In this document: positions 8,296 to 15,902 of the stretch, piece after piece | Position numbering within the stretch: the stretch's first letter is position 1 | Layout: every line of letters starts with the position of its first letter | Source of the DNA: Streptomyces noursei | GTDB taxonomy: Bacteria > Actinomycetota > Actinomycetes > Streptomycetales > Streptomycetaceae | Direction: 5' to 3' | Assembly (NCBI RefSeq): GCF_016917755.1 | Contig: NZ_CP070326.1 | Span: 7,316,001-7,380,000 of the forward strand | Length of the DNA: 64,000 nucleotides | The notes under the pieces: generated by a model | What the model was told of the DNA's origin: nothing | What the model saw: only the letters and a program-made list of their open reading frames with translations | Databases searched by the model: none | Translations under genes and position numbers: made by a program

Positions 8296-9327
8296 TCAGC
8301 GTCCGAGGATCCGGCGGAGCCAGCGGGTACGCGCGTCGAGGGCGTCCTGGCTGAGGGCCGCCCGCGGCGCGAGGGTGTCGAAGCCGTGGCAGGCACCGGC
8401 CCACACGTGGAGTTCGGCCTCGCCGCCGGACCGCCAGATCGCCTGGGCGTAGGCCACCGCCTCGTCCCGGAAGGTCTCGGCCGACCCGACCTCGACGTAG
8501 GCCGGGGGCAGCCCGGACAGCTCCGTGGCGCGCGCGGGTGCCGCGTACGGCGGCAGGTCGGCGGCGCCGTACCGGTCGCCCAGCAGCGCCTGCCACGCGG
8601 TGGCGTTGGAGGTGCGGTCCCAGGTGTCGACGCCGGCCATCTGGTGGCCGGAGAAGGTGTCGTTGCGGTCGTCGAGCATCGGGCTCAGCAGCAGTTGACC
8701 GATCGGAGCCGGCCCGCCGCGGTCGCGGGTCAGCAGGGCGAGCGCCGCGGTGAGGCCGGCGCCGGCGCTCTTCCCCCCGAGGATGATGCGGTCCGCGTCG
8801 AAGCCCTGTCCGGCCGCCTGGTCGGCCGCCCACACGAGCCCGGCGTAGCAGTCCTCCACGGGGTCGGGGTACTGCGCCCGCGGCGCCAGTCGGTACTCGA
8901 CGGAGAGGACGGCGAGCCGCAGCGGAAGGGCCCATTCGCGCAGCAGCCGCGGAAGCACGGACCAGGCATTGCCCATGATCATGCCGCCGCCGTGCAGGTA
9001 GTACAGCAGCGGCAGTGGCCCGGCGATCCCGGCGGGCCGGGCGCTGACGAGCCTGACCTCGCCCCCGCCGCGCGGCCCCGGCGCGCACACCTCCGCCACC
9101 TCGAACCGGCCGCCGTCCGCCAGCTCCCGGACCGTCGGCCGGGGCCGGGCCGCGGCGTCCTGCTCCTGCCTGGCCGCGAGGTCCTGAGGGGTGAGCGGCC
9201 TCCGTGCCGCCTCGCCCATGGCCGCCAGCACGGTGCGCAACTCCGGGTCGAAGGGCGGTACCTGACGCCCCGTAGCGCCGGGATCATGCTCCGACGACGT
9301 CCCACCGAGACCCACACCCACACCCAC
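8296..9327 (-). CDS. Alpha/beta hydrolase, hormone-sensitive-lipase type
   Basis: Probable carboxylic-ester hydrolase, 343 aa, no signal peptide. It has the family oxyanion-hole motif LLYYLHGGGMIMGN, a SVEYRLAPRAQYPDPVEDCY block, the nucleophile elbow GGKSAGAGL (Ser), an acidic residue after YVEVGSAETFRDEA and the catalytic His in GACHGFD. The elbow reads G-K-S-A-G rather than the commoner G-D-S-A-G. The start is GTG in a low-complexity Gly/Val run; a slightly later start is possible. It is convergent with the broken FHA gene and has no operon partner. Confidence 0.9.
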   Translation of the reverse strand: MGVGVGLGGTSSEHDPGATGRQVPPFDPELRTVLAAMGEAARRPLTPQDLAARQEQDAAARPRPTVRELADGGRFEVAEVCAPGPRGGGEVRLVSARPAGIAGPLPLLYYLHGGGMIMGNAWSVLPRLLREWALPLRLAVLSVEYRLAPRAQYPDPVEDCYAGLVWAADQAAGQGFDADRIILGGKSAGAGLTAALALLTRDRGGPAPIGQLLLSPMLDDRNDTFSGHQMAGVDTWDRTSNATAWQALLGDRYGAADLPPYAAPARATELSGLPPAYVEVGSAETFRDEAVAYAQAIWRSGGEAELHVWAGACHGFDTLAPRAALSQDALDARTRWLRRILGR

Positions 9328-9565
9328 GACAGGTCCTCCCCACGGTTGCGGGACGCCCGATGCCGTCCCGCCCGGGACAGCTTGTCAGCCGTGGCCGATT
9401 CCCGACGAGGCCGGGTCCCGCGTCGGCGGGGAGGGAGCGTTCCCTGGTGGAGAGCGCCGGAAGCCGTCGTGGTCCGCACACCGATGCCCGCCCCTCACCG
9501 AGCGAGGAGCGGGCATCCGGGCCGCGCTGTTGCGCGGGGTGCGTCGGGCGTGTGGTGCCGGGCGC

Positions 9566-10129
9566 TCAGAAGCGGACGACGTTGTTGCAGCCCACGGTCG
9601 TGCCGATCCTGGTGTGCTCCACGCCCCGCCGGTCGAACCACCGGTGCCAGGGGCCGAACCAGCCGTTCGCGATCCCGACCCCGCCGAGGACGTCGACGTT
9701 CTTGTCGAACGTCCGGCACGAGGTGAACTGCCGGATGACGATCTTGTGGCCGTGCGACGAGCCGTGCCGGCCGTTGGACTGCTGCCGGACGACGTGCTGC
9801 CGGATCGGCTGCTGACGGACGACGTTCTGGCGTACCGGCTGCTGTCGGACGATGTTCTGGCGGACCGGCTGCTGCGGGACGACGATCTGCCGTCTCGGCT
9901 GCTGGGGGGCGGTGTACTGCCGGATCGGCTGCTGCCGGATGATCACCTGCGGCTGCTGCCGGATGATCACCTGCTGGCCCGGCAGCGTCCGGATGGCGGT
10001 CTGCTGGCTCGGCTGGAGCTGGCGGTGGCCACCGCCCGGCCCGGCATTGGCGGAGGCCGTGCCCGCGCCGAGGAGGCCGACGCTGCCGAGGACAGCCACC
10101 ATGACGGCAGCCTTGCGAAGCTTGCGCAT
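9566..10129 (-). CDS. Secreted protein with Gln/Arg-rich tandem repeats
   Basis: Exported protein of unknown function, 187 aa. Residues 1-28 form a signal peptide (basic MRKLRK, hydrophobic core, cleavage after TASA). Residues about 52-117 are decapeptide-like repeats of the form QQPVRQNVVR. The C-terminal 70 residues are different, with two cysteines (about 138 and 181) likely to pair and an aromatic stretch NGWFGPWHRWFDRRG. A good ribosome site (CGGAGATAAC) precedes the ATG. No known domain is recognised. The repeats are basic and polar, suggesting an extended cell-wall-associated or surface-binding segment; that is inference. Confidence 0.8.
   Translation of the reverse strand: MRKLRKAAVMVAVLGSVGLLGAGTASANAGPGGGHRQLQPSQQTAIRTLPGQQVIIRQQPQVIIRQQPIRQYTAPQQPRRQIVVPQQPVRQNIVRQQPVRQNVVRQQPIRQHVVRQQSNGRHGSSHGHKIVIRQFTSCRTFDKNVDVLGGVGIANGWFGPWHRWFDRRGVEHTRIGTTVGCNNVVRF
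9779..9976 (-). repeat. In-gene tandem repeat coding for QQPVRQNVVR-like units
   Basis: About six or seven imperfect 30-base units within the secreted protein gene, each coding a variant of Q-Q-P-(V/I)-R-Q-x-(V/I)-V-R. Units near the 3' side are the most alike (RQNIVRQQPV, RQNVVRQQPI), which suggests recent duplication. Confidence 0.75.
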
Positions 10130-10541
10130 GTTATCTCCGAAAATCGATCGGATGCGATCGGTAATTGATCGTCTTCATACGGTTAGTGGAGATTAATGCA
10201 AAATGTGACGCACTTGTCCCGGGACGCGCCGAATTCCGCGGCCGTCACCAACCGGTGCCGCAACTTGTGCCGCAACTGGTGCCGCCCGGGCTGTCTTTGA
10301 CGATGTGACGGGTCAAGCCCACTCGGCCGCACGGCTGACTTCGGATTCCGGGCCGTCGGTTCGGGGCGGGGCTGCCTGCTCCGGCGGGCGTACGAAAATA
10401 TGACGGAACTTCGGCCCGGCCGGACGGCGCGAGGACAGCGCGCGGTGCCGGGTGGTGCCGGGCGGGGGCGCGGGTGCCACAGGGCCCGGCCGGGGCGCCC
10501 GCGACGGCGCACCTCCCGGCCGGGCCCGCCCCGGTGCCGAA
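10130..10541. other. Intergenic region with a short direct repeat
   Basis: 412 bases without a convincing gene. The first 75 hold the promoter/leader of the repeat-rich secreted protein, including the palindromic CGATCGGATGCGATCG. At 10255-10285 the 12-mer GTGCCGCAACTT/G occurs two and a half times in tandem. The remainder is GC-rich with no recognisable feature. Confidence 0.6.
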
Positions 10542-11219
10542 CTACCCCCGGCTGAAGGGGAGTTTCGCGGTGAGCCAGGTGACCAGCTCGTGGGGGTTGC
10601 GGCTCTGGGTCCACAGCCGGCCGGGGCCGGTGAACTCGAAGACCAGGCCCTCGCCGGACTTCAGGGTCTGCATCAGCCCGCGGGTCACCTTGCGCGTGGT
10701 GTAGGAGACGCCGTCGCCGAACGCGACCAGGTGCCCGGAGTCCAGGACCATCTGTTCGCCGGGCCCCAGCTCGACCTCGTCCAGCGCCCCGTAGCAGGTC
10801 GCGAGGACCTGGCCCCGGCCCTCCGCGCGGACCAGGAAACCGCCCTCCCCGCCGGCCAGGTTCTTGAACCCGCCCCACTTGGTGTCGAGGTCGATGCCCT
10901 CGGACGAGCACAGCCAGGCGCCGCGGGCGAGGTTGACGCCGCCGTCGACGGCGATGGCGGTCACGTCGCCGGGGAGGTTCGCGGCGAGATCGACCCAGCC
11001 GCCCGCGGGCCCTGCCGTGAAGCGGGTGATGAAGAGCGACTCGCCGCCCAGGACGCTGCGCTTGAGCCCCTTGAACAGGCCGCCCTCGGCTTTCGCCTCG
11101 ACCCCGATGTCCGCGGAGGTGGCCATCATCGCCCCGGACTCGCCGCGGACGACCTCGCCCGCCGCCAGGTGCACCCGGGCCACCGCGAACGAGGGGCTAT
11201 GCCGTACTTCGATCTTCAT
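10542..11219 (-). CDS. AIM24 family protein
   Basis: Member of the AIM24/TIGR00266 beta-sheet family, 225 aa, soluble. Motifs include GESGAMMATSADIGVEAKAEG, GLFKGLKRSVLGGESLF, the WGGFKNL segment and LGPGEQMVLDSGHLVAF, all typical of the fold. The molecular function of bacterial members is not established. The ATG follows AGAGAAGGCTGAC. It is monocistronic here; the 362 bases upstream (11220-11581) are GC-rich and hold no gene I can support. Confidence 0.9.
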   Translation of the reverse strand: MKIEVRHSPSFAVARVHLAAGEVVRGESGAMMATSADIGVEAKAEGGLFKGLKRSVLGGESLFITRFTAGPAGGWVDLAANLPGDVTAIAVDGGVNLARGAWLCSSEGIDLDTKWGGFKNLAGGEGGFLVRAEGRGQVLATCYGALDEVELGPGEQMVLDSGHLVAFGDGVSYTTRKVTRGLMQTLKSGEGLVFEFTGPGRLWTQSRNPHELVTWLTAKLPFSRG

Positions 11220-11581
11220 GTCAGCCTTCTCTCGGCGGAGCGGTTCTCCACGGGGTGGCCGCTGCCGGCGGGGCCGCGGCGCAGCGCACCGCGGCGCGGC
11301 CGAGGGCGGCCGTCGGAGGCGTCGCCCCCGCCTCCTCCGGGCTGCGGCAACGGCCGCGGCGTCGCCCGGCGCGTCCGGTGGGCCCGGTGGGCCCGGTGGG
11401 CCTCGCCTCCTCCGCGTCCGGCGGGTTCCCCCACGCCACAGCCCCGCATCATCCCATGTCGGGGTGGGCGCGCGGAGGCGTTTCCCGGCCGCGGAGGCCG
11501 GACGGGAGGGGCGGGCCGGGACCGGCCCGGGCGGCGGGGCGCCGTCGGGCGCTCCCGCACCGGGTGCCCGGGCCCCGTCCG

Positions 11582-12241
11582 TCACGCCGGTATCGTCACC
11601 GCCGTCACCACCAGTCCCGCCCCGATCAGCCACCGACCGTTGAATTCGCCGAGGCTCCGGCCGTCCACCACCGGGCCCGGTACCAGCAGCCGGGCGGTGA
11701 AACTGGCGTTGGTGGGGTCGAGCGTGAGGTGGGCGTCCTCGAAGCCCAGCCAGCGGCCGGTGAGCGGATACCACGCCTTGTAGACGCTCTCCTTGGCGCT
11801 GAAGATCAGGCGGTCCCAGCAGATCTCCGGTTGGTGCCGGGAGAGTTGGGCTATCTGGGCCCGCTCCTCGGGGAGGGACACCAGCTCCAGGACGCCGGGG
11901 TCGTCTATGCGGGCGTGCGGCTCGGCGTCCACGCCCAGTGAGCGGATGTCCGTCGCCCGGGCCACCGCGGCGCAGCGGTAGCCGGTGCAGTGGGTCATCG
12001 CGCCGACGATGCCCTCCGGCCAGATCGGGGCGCGGCCGGGCCCGGGAAGCACCGGGCCGGGGGCGATGCCGAACGTGCCGAGGGCCCGGCGGGCACAGTT
12101 GCGCACCGTGCCGAACTCTCGCTGGCGGTGCGGCACCGACTCGGCCACCAGCGCGAACTCCTCCGGATACATCTCCGAGAGCGGGTCGTCGTGGAAGGAC
12201 TCGGCGGTCGCTATCGGCGGGGGCAGCAGCTTCTCGATCAC
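11582..12241 (-). CDS. 4'-phosphopantetheinyl transferase, Sfp/Svp type
   Basis: Transfers the phosphopantetheine arm of CoA to acyl and peptidyl carrier proteins, activating polyketide and nonribosomal peptide synthases. The 219-aa protein has the family core: NCARRALGTFGI near residue 48, the magnesium motif LGVDAEPHARI and FSAKESVYKAWYPLTGRWLGF with the catalytic Lys. The start is a GTG overlapping the stop of the upstream metallophosphoesterase (GTGA), so the pair is coupled; this neighbour pair recurs in Streptomyces. Several ATGs further upstream are excluded because they lie in the partner gene. Confidence 0.94.
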   Translation of the reverse strand: MIEKLLPPPIATAESFHDDPLSEMYPEEFALVAESVPHRQREFGTVRNCARRALGTFGIAPGPVLPGPGRAPIWPEGIVGAMTHCTGYRCAAVARATDIRSLGVDAEPHARIDDPGVLELVSLPEERAQIAQLSRHQPEICWDRLIFSAKESVYKAWYPLTGRWLGFEDAHLTLDPTNASFTARLLVPGPVVDGRSLGEFNGRWLIGAGLVVTAVTIPA

Positions 12242-13155
12242 GCGGGCACTCCGGTGGTCGCGACGGGCAGGATCTGGACCGGGCGGCCGGGGGAGCCGGA
12301 GCGGCGCCGCCACTCGCGAGGGTAGCCCAGTGACACCTCCTGATGAGGCACTCCGTCCCAGACGATCAGTCGGGGGATGTGCAGGTGGCCGTAGACCACC
12401 GTGGCGGCGCGGAACCGCCGGGGCCAGTCGGCGGTGGCCTCCGTCCCGCACCACAGGGCGAACTCCGGGTACCACAGCGGTCTGGTGGGTTCGCGGACCA
12501 GCGGCCAGTGGTTGATCAGGATCGTCGGCAGGTCCTCCGGGAGCGCGGCGAGCCGGGCCTCGGTCTCCGCCACCCGGGCCCGGCACCACGCCTCGCGGGA
12601 CGGATAGGGGTCGGGGTGGAGGAAGTACTCGTCGGTGCAGACGATCCCGGCCTTCTCGGCGATCGCCAGGGCCTCCTCCTTGGAGCTCGCGCCGGGCATC
12701 CGGAAGGAGTAGTCGTAGAGCAGGAACAGCGGTGCGATGACGACCGGGCCGCCCGCGCCCTCCCAGATCGGATAAGGGTCCTCAGGGGTGATCACCCCCA
12801 ACTCCCGGCAGATCTCCACCAGATGCTCGTATCGGGCCACCCCGCGCAGCTGGAGCGGGTCCTGGGCGGGCGTCCACAGCTCGTGGTTGCCGGGCACCCA
12901 GATCACCTTGGCGAACCGTTCGCTCAGCAGGCCGAGTGCCCACCGGATGTCCTCGGAGTACTCGCCGACGTCGCCGGCGAGCAGCAGCCAGTCGTCGTCG
13001 GATTCCGGTCGCAACCGCTCGACGATGTCGCGGTTCTCCTCGTACCGGACGTGCAGGTCACTGACGGCCACCAGCCGGCCCTCGCGCGAGGCGGGGGCCG
13101 GCCCGGCGGTGGCGTGTTGGGCGCCGGGGGCGAAGGTGCGGATCTCGTAGGTCAC
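12238..13155 (-). CDS. Calcineurin-like metallophosphoesterase
   Basis: Di-metal phosphoesterase of unknown substrate, 305 aa, cytoplasmic. All family metal ligands are visible in order: AVSDLHV, LLAGDVGEYSED, WVPGNHELW, LINHWPL and VYGHLHIPR. The start is GTG just after a ribosome site in TCTGAGGT. The stop is shared with the phosphopantetheinyl transferase start, which implies coordinated expression, although no biochemical link is known to me. Confidence 0.92.
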   Translation of the reverse strand: MTYEIRTFAPGAQHATAGPAPASREGRLVAVSDLHVRYEENRDIVERLRPESDDDWLLLAGDVGEYSEDIRWALGLLSERFAKVIWVPGNHELWTPAQDPLQLRGVARYEHLVEICRELGVITPEDPYPIWEGAGGPVVIAPLFLLYDYSFRMPGASSKEEALAIAEKAGIVCTDEYFLHPDPYPSREAWCRARVAETEARLAALPEDLPTILINHWPLVREPTRPLWYPEFALWCGTEATADWPRRFRAATVVYGHLHIPRLIVWDGVPHQEVSLGYPREWRRRSGSPGRPVQILPVATTGVPA

Positions 13156-13248
13156 CTCAGAAGTAAAGACGGTGACGCGGGGAGAGTGAAGCGACTTCCA
13201 TGATCCAACAGCTGTGCCGCCGGCCCGCCGGGCCCGCGCGCCCGGCCG

Positions 13249-14832
13249 TCACCGGCTCCCGGGCAGGGGGGCGCCGCCGCGCCGGATCCGGGTGGCAAGC
13301 CACAGGTCGAAGCGGTCGTCGGGGTCCTCCAGACGCCGCCCGGTGAGGTCCATCGCCTTGTCCAGACGGTTGCGCACGGTGTGCCGGTGGACGCCGAGCC
13401 GGCGGCTGGTGGCGTCCCAGGCCCCGCCGGTCTCCAGCCAGGCGGAGAGGGTGGCGATCAGCTCCTCGCCGTGCTCGGCCAGGTCCAGCGGGCCCAGCAC
13501 GGTGTCGGCGTAGCCGTGCAGCGTCCGCCGGTCGCCCAGCCCCAGCAGCAGCCGGGCGGCCTCGCTCTGCCGGGCCTCCACGGGCGCGCCGCTGGTCCGA
13601 CTGACCGCCAGCAGCCCGGTCGCCTGCCGCAGCGACACCCGGACCGCCTCCGGCGCGGTCGCCGGGCCGATGCCCGCCGGGCAGTGCGGCGCGAACCGCC
13701 CGAGCACCGCGTGGATGTCCAGCTCCTCACCCACCACCGCCTCGATCAGCGGCGCCGACGCGGGCCCCGGACCTCCGGTCACCCGCACCAGCCCCCCGGG
13801 CATCGCCAGCGCCAGATCGGCCGCCGTCTCCTGGGCCGCGCCCTCCGACGGCCCGACGGGCGCGGGGCCGCCGCCCGCCCCCGTGGCGGGCGCGCTCTCC
13901 ACGACGACCGCCCGCACCCGCTCCGCTGACAGCCCCACCGAGGCCAGCATGTCCCGGGCCCGGTCCGCCGCCAGCTCCTCGTCGGCCAGCAGCTCCGACA
14001 GCAGCGCCGACCGCCGGCGGCGCTCCGGCTCGTCCCGCAGATGGCGCCGCTCCAGCTCCAGGGAGAGCAGCGAGATCAGTCCCGGGACGACGGACCGGGC
14101 GGCGTCGTCCGGGCGGCCGGCGAGCAGCAGCAGGCCGCGCAGCCGGCGGGCGCCGAGCGGCTGCACCTCCAGCTGCCGGCCGCCGGCGGTGCTGGTCGCG
14201 CTGCCCCGCAGCCCCCGTGCGGCGACCCGTTCGACCAGGTCGTGGGCGTGTTCCAGGGGCGTCCGCGGCTCCTGTTCGGCGGTGGCCAACTGCCGGCCCA
14301 GCGGATCGAGGACCGTGGCGCCGATCCCGGTGGCGGCCGTCCACTCCTCCAGCATCGGCTGCAGGCCGTCGCTGGTCGCCGCCGCCGCGGTCAGCCGCCG
14401 CTGGGTGGCGAACGCCCGGTGCAGTACCTCCCGCTGCTCGGTGGCCCGGGCGTCGAAGACCGCCTTGGTGACCGCGATGAACGGCACCTCGTCCGGCACC
14501 GTCAGCAGCGGCAGCCCGGCCTCCCGCGCCGCCGTGACCAGCGGCTCCGGTGCCTCCTGGTAGGGCAGTCCGTGCCCCAGCCCGAGCGCCAGGCAGGCCG
14601 CGCCGCCCTCGGCCACGTCGCGGACGTAGGCCCGGCAGGCCGCCGGCTCCATCGGCAGCAGCAGCCCGATCGTCATCAGCAGCTCGCCGCCCTGCAGCCA
14701 CTTCCCCGGGACCAGGAGGTCGGAGACGGTCGCCGCCTCGATCGTGCGGGACAGCAGCTCGGGCGGCACGTCGTAGGTGAGGGCCAGATGCAGGCCGGGC
14801 CGGGCCAGCAGGTCCGAGATACGCAACGGCAT
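13249..14832 (-). CDS. PucR-family transcriptional regulator
   Basis: DNA-binding regulator of purine, amino-acid or polyamine catabolism type, 527 aa. It has the N-terminal PucR sensory domain (MPLRISDLLARPGLHL, LLVPGKWLQGGELLMTIG), a GGDEF-like middle region and the C-terminal PucR helix-turn-helix GGAWDATSRRLGVHRHTVRN followed by RLDKAMDLTGRRLEDPDDRFDL-like sequence. I chose the ATG at MPLRISDLL, where family homology begins; the frame is open upstream through the tRNA fragment. PucR genes commonly lie beside purine/hydantoin permeases. An NCS1 permease is found 14 kb away across the accessory block. Confidence 0.92.
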   Translation of the reverse strand: MPLRISDLLARPGLHLALTYDVPPELLSRTIEAATVSDLLVPGKWLQGGELLMTIGLLLPMEPAACRAYVRDVAEGGAACLALGLGHGLPYQEAPEPLVTAAREAGLPLLTVPDEVPFIAVTKAVFDARATEQREVLHRAFATQRRLTAAAATSDGLQPMLEEWTAATGIGATVLDPLGRQLATAEQEPRTPLEHAHDLVERVAARGLRGSATSTAGGRQLEVQPLGARRLRGLLLLAGRPDDAARSVVPGLISLLSLELERRHLRDEPERRRRSALLSELLADEELAADRARDMLASVGLSAERVRAVVVESAPATGAGGGPAPVGPSEGAAQETAADLALAMPGGLVRVTGGPGPASAPLIEAVVGEELDIHAVLGRFAPHCPAGIGPATAPEAVRVSLRQATGLLAVSRTSGAPVEARQSEAARLLLGLGDRRTLHGYADTVLGPLDLAEHGEELIATLSAWLETGGAWDATSRRLGVHRHTVRNRLDKAMDLTGRRLEDPDDRFDLWLATRIRRGGAPLPGSR

Positions 14833-14854
14833 AGACACAGTGTTCACCACATAT

Positions 14855-14899
14855 CTCATCATCCGTCGGCCGTGGGTTCGAGTCCCACCCGCCTCACCA
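14855..14899 (+). other. 3' half of a tRNA gene; probable attachment-site scar
   Basis: This stretch has a perfect T-arm (stem GTGGG/CCCAC, loop TTCGAGT), a seven-base acceptor 3' strand CCGCCTC, a discriminator A and an encoded CCA. Counting back, a loop CTCATCA with the conserved U33 sits where the anticodon loop belongs. The 5' half is absent: the matching GAGGCGG acceptor strand and D-arm are not upstream. Phage and integrative elements typically duplicate exactly such 3' halves. The tRNA species cannot be fixed (CAT would be the anticodon). Confidence 0.7.
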
Positions 14900-15239
14900 C
14901 GGAGCAGGCGCACAGCAAGGCTGTGACCTGGGAAAACGAGATGGCGGGGATCATTGCAACATGGTGCGGTGAGCCCCGCCATGTGTGTTCCAAGGTCCGC
15001 GTGTGCTGGGCAAACGGCCCTCGGGGCAGCTCGCACATCTGGTGGGTGAACTGGCCGGGACCGCGGCTGGTGCCGTCGGCTGACAGGACGCCCTGGGCGG
15101 GAACTTCACGGCGCTCGTCGACCGACGGTGTTGACGACGGATAACTTGGTGTACATGGGCTGTTTTCGCGGTACTTTCCAGGACTTCGCTGGTGGTCTCT
15201 GACGTGCTCGGGTTTCCTGCAACTGCCGCTGGCGGACGC

Positions 15240-15627
15240 TCAGGTGGCCTGCCGCCTTTCCTCGCGGCGGTGCAGCATGTCCCACAGGGACTTGAGGCAG
15301 ACGGTGTGCTGGAACATGTCGTAGATCAGCTCGACGACGAGGGGCGCGGCGAGCAACTGGGTGCGCCATCCGGCACCGTGTGCGGTGACGATCTTCTCGG
15401 TCACGAAGACCAGCCCGATCGCGATCCAGAGGAGGGAGACCTCCGGTGTTCCCCGGTCGAGCATCCAGACCGTGAATACCGGATAGAGGGCGAGGAAGGC
15501 GACGGAGAGTCCCATGAGGCCCTGGCGGACGACGTACGGCGCGGTGACCGGGGTCCAGCCGTAGTCGCGGAGGTTCTCCAGGGCACCCACGCTGCCAGCG
15601 CAACCGTTGATGCCACAGCTTCGGCAA
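15240..15627 (-). pseudogene. C-terminal remnant of a membrane glycosyltransferase (GT2)
   Basis: In one minus-strand frame from 15627 the sequence reads PKLWHQRLRWQRG, containing the Q-x-x-R-W motif of processive GT2 enzymes. One base out of frame it continues as GALENLRDYGWTPV, VVRQGLMGLSVAFLALYPVF and two more hydrophobic helices to 15240. Removing one G in the GGG near 15585 joins them as QRGALENL. Only about 130 codons remain; the catalytic domain is missing and a stop lies just upstream. It is a truncated and frameshifted leftover near the island edge. Confidence 0.7.
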
Positions 15628-15823
15628 TTTATTTCAACGCTTGATCGAAACGGTGAGCCGCAACGTTGTCGGAGGTCGGTTGGAAGTCAGCTCCGCCCCT
15701 CATTGCAAGGTCCGCGTTGAGTGAGTGTTCATCGTGGTCCGCGCTGAGCGGTCGTTGCCGCACGGGCGGCGTGCGATACGACCGGTGGGCGGACGGGGGG
15801 AAACCAAGAGCCGTCGAGCCAAC

Positions 15824-15859
15824 GTGCTCGGTGCCCTCGACCAGGAGGGCACCGAGCAC
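15824..15859. terminator. Strong hairpin terminator downstream of the 602-aa protein
   Basis: A perfect 15-bp stem (GTGCTCGGTGCCCTC and its complement) with a six-base loop GACCAG, 44 bases past the stop of the gene ending at 15903. No T-run is present. The position suits termination of the minus-strand gene pair. Confidence 0.75.
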
Positions 15860-15902
15860 CGGAGTTGGTCGGGGACGGCCGACGATCACCGGGGCGACGC
15901 AG

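Noticed and set aside
14855..14899. A functional tRNA gene
   Set aside because: The 5' acceptor strand, D-arm and a pairing anticodon stem are absent, so only the 3' half exists.
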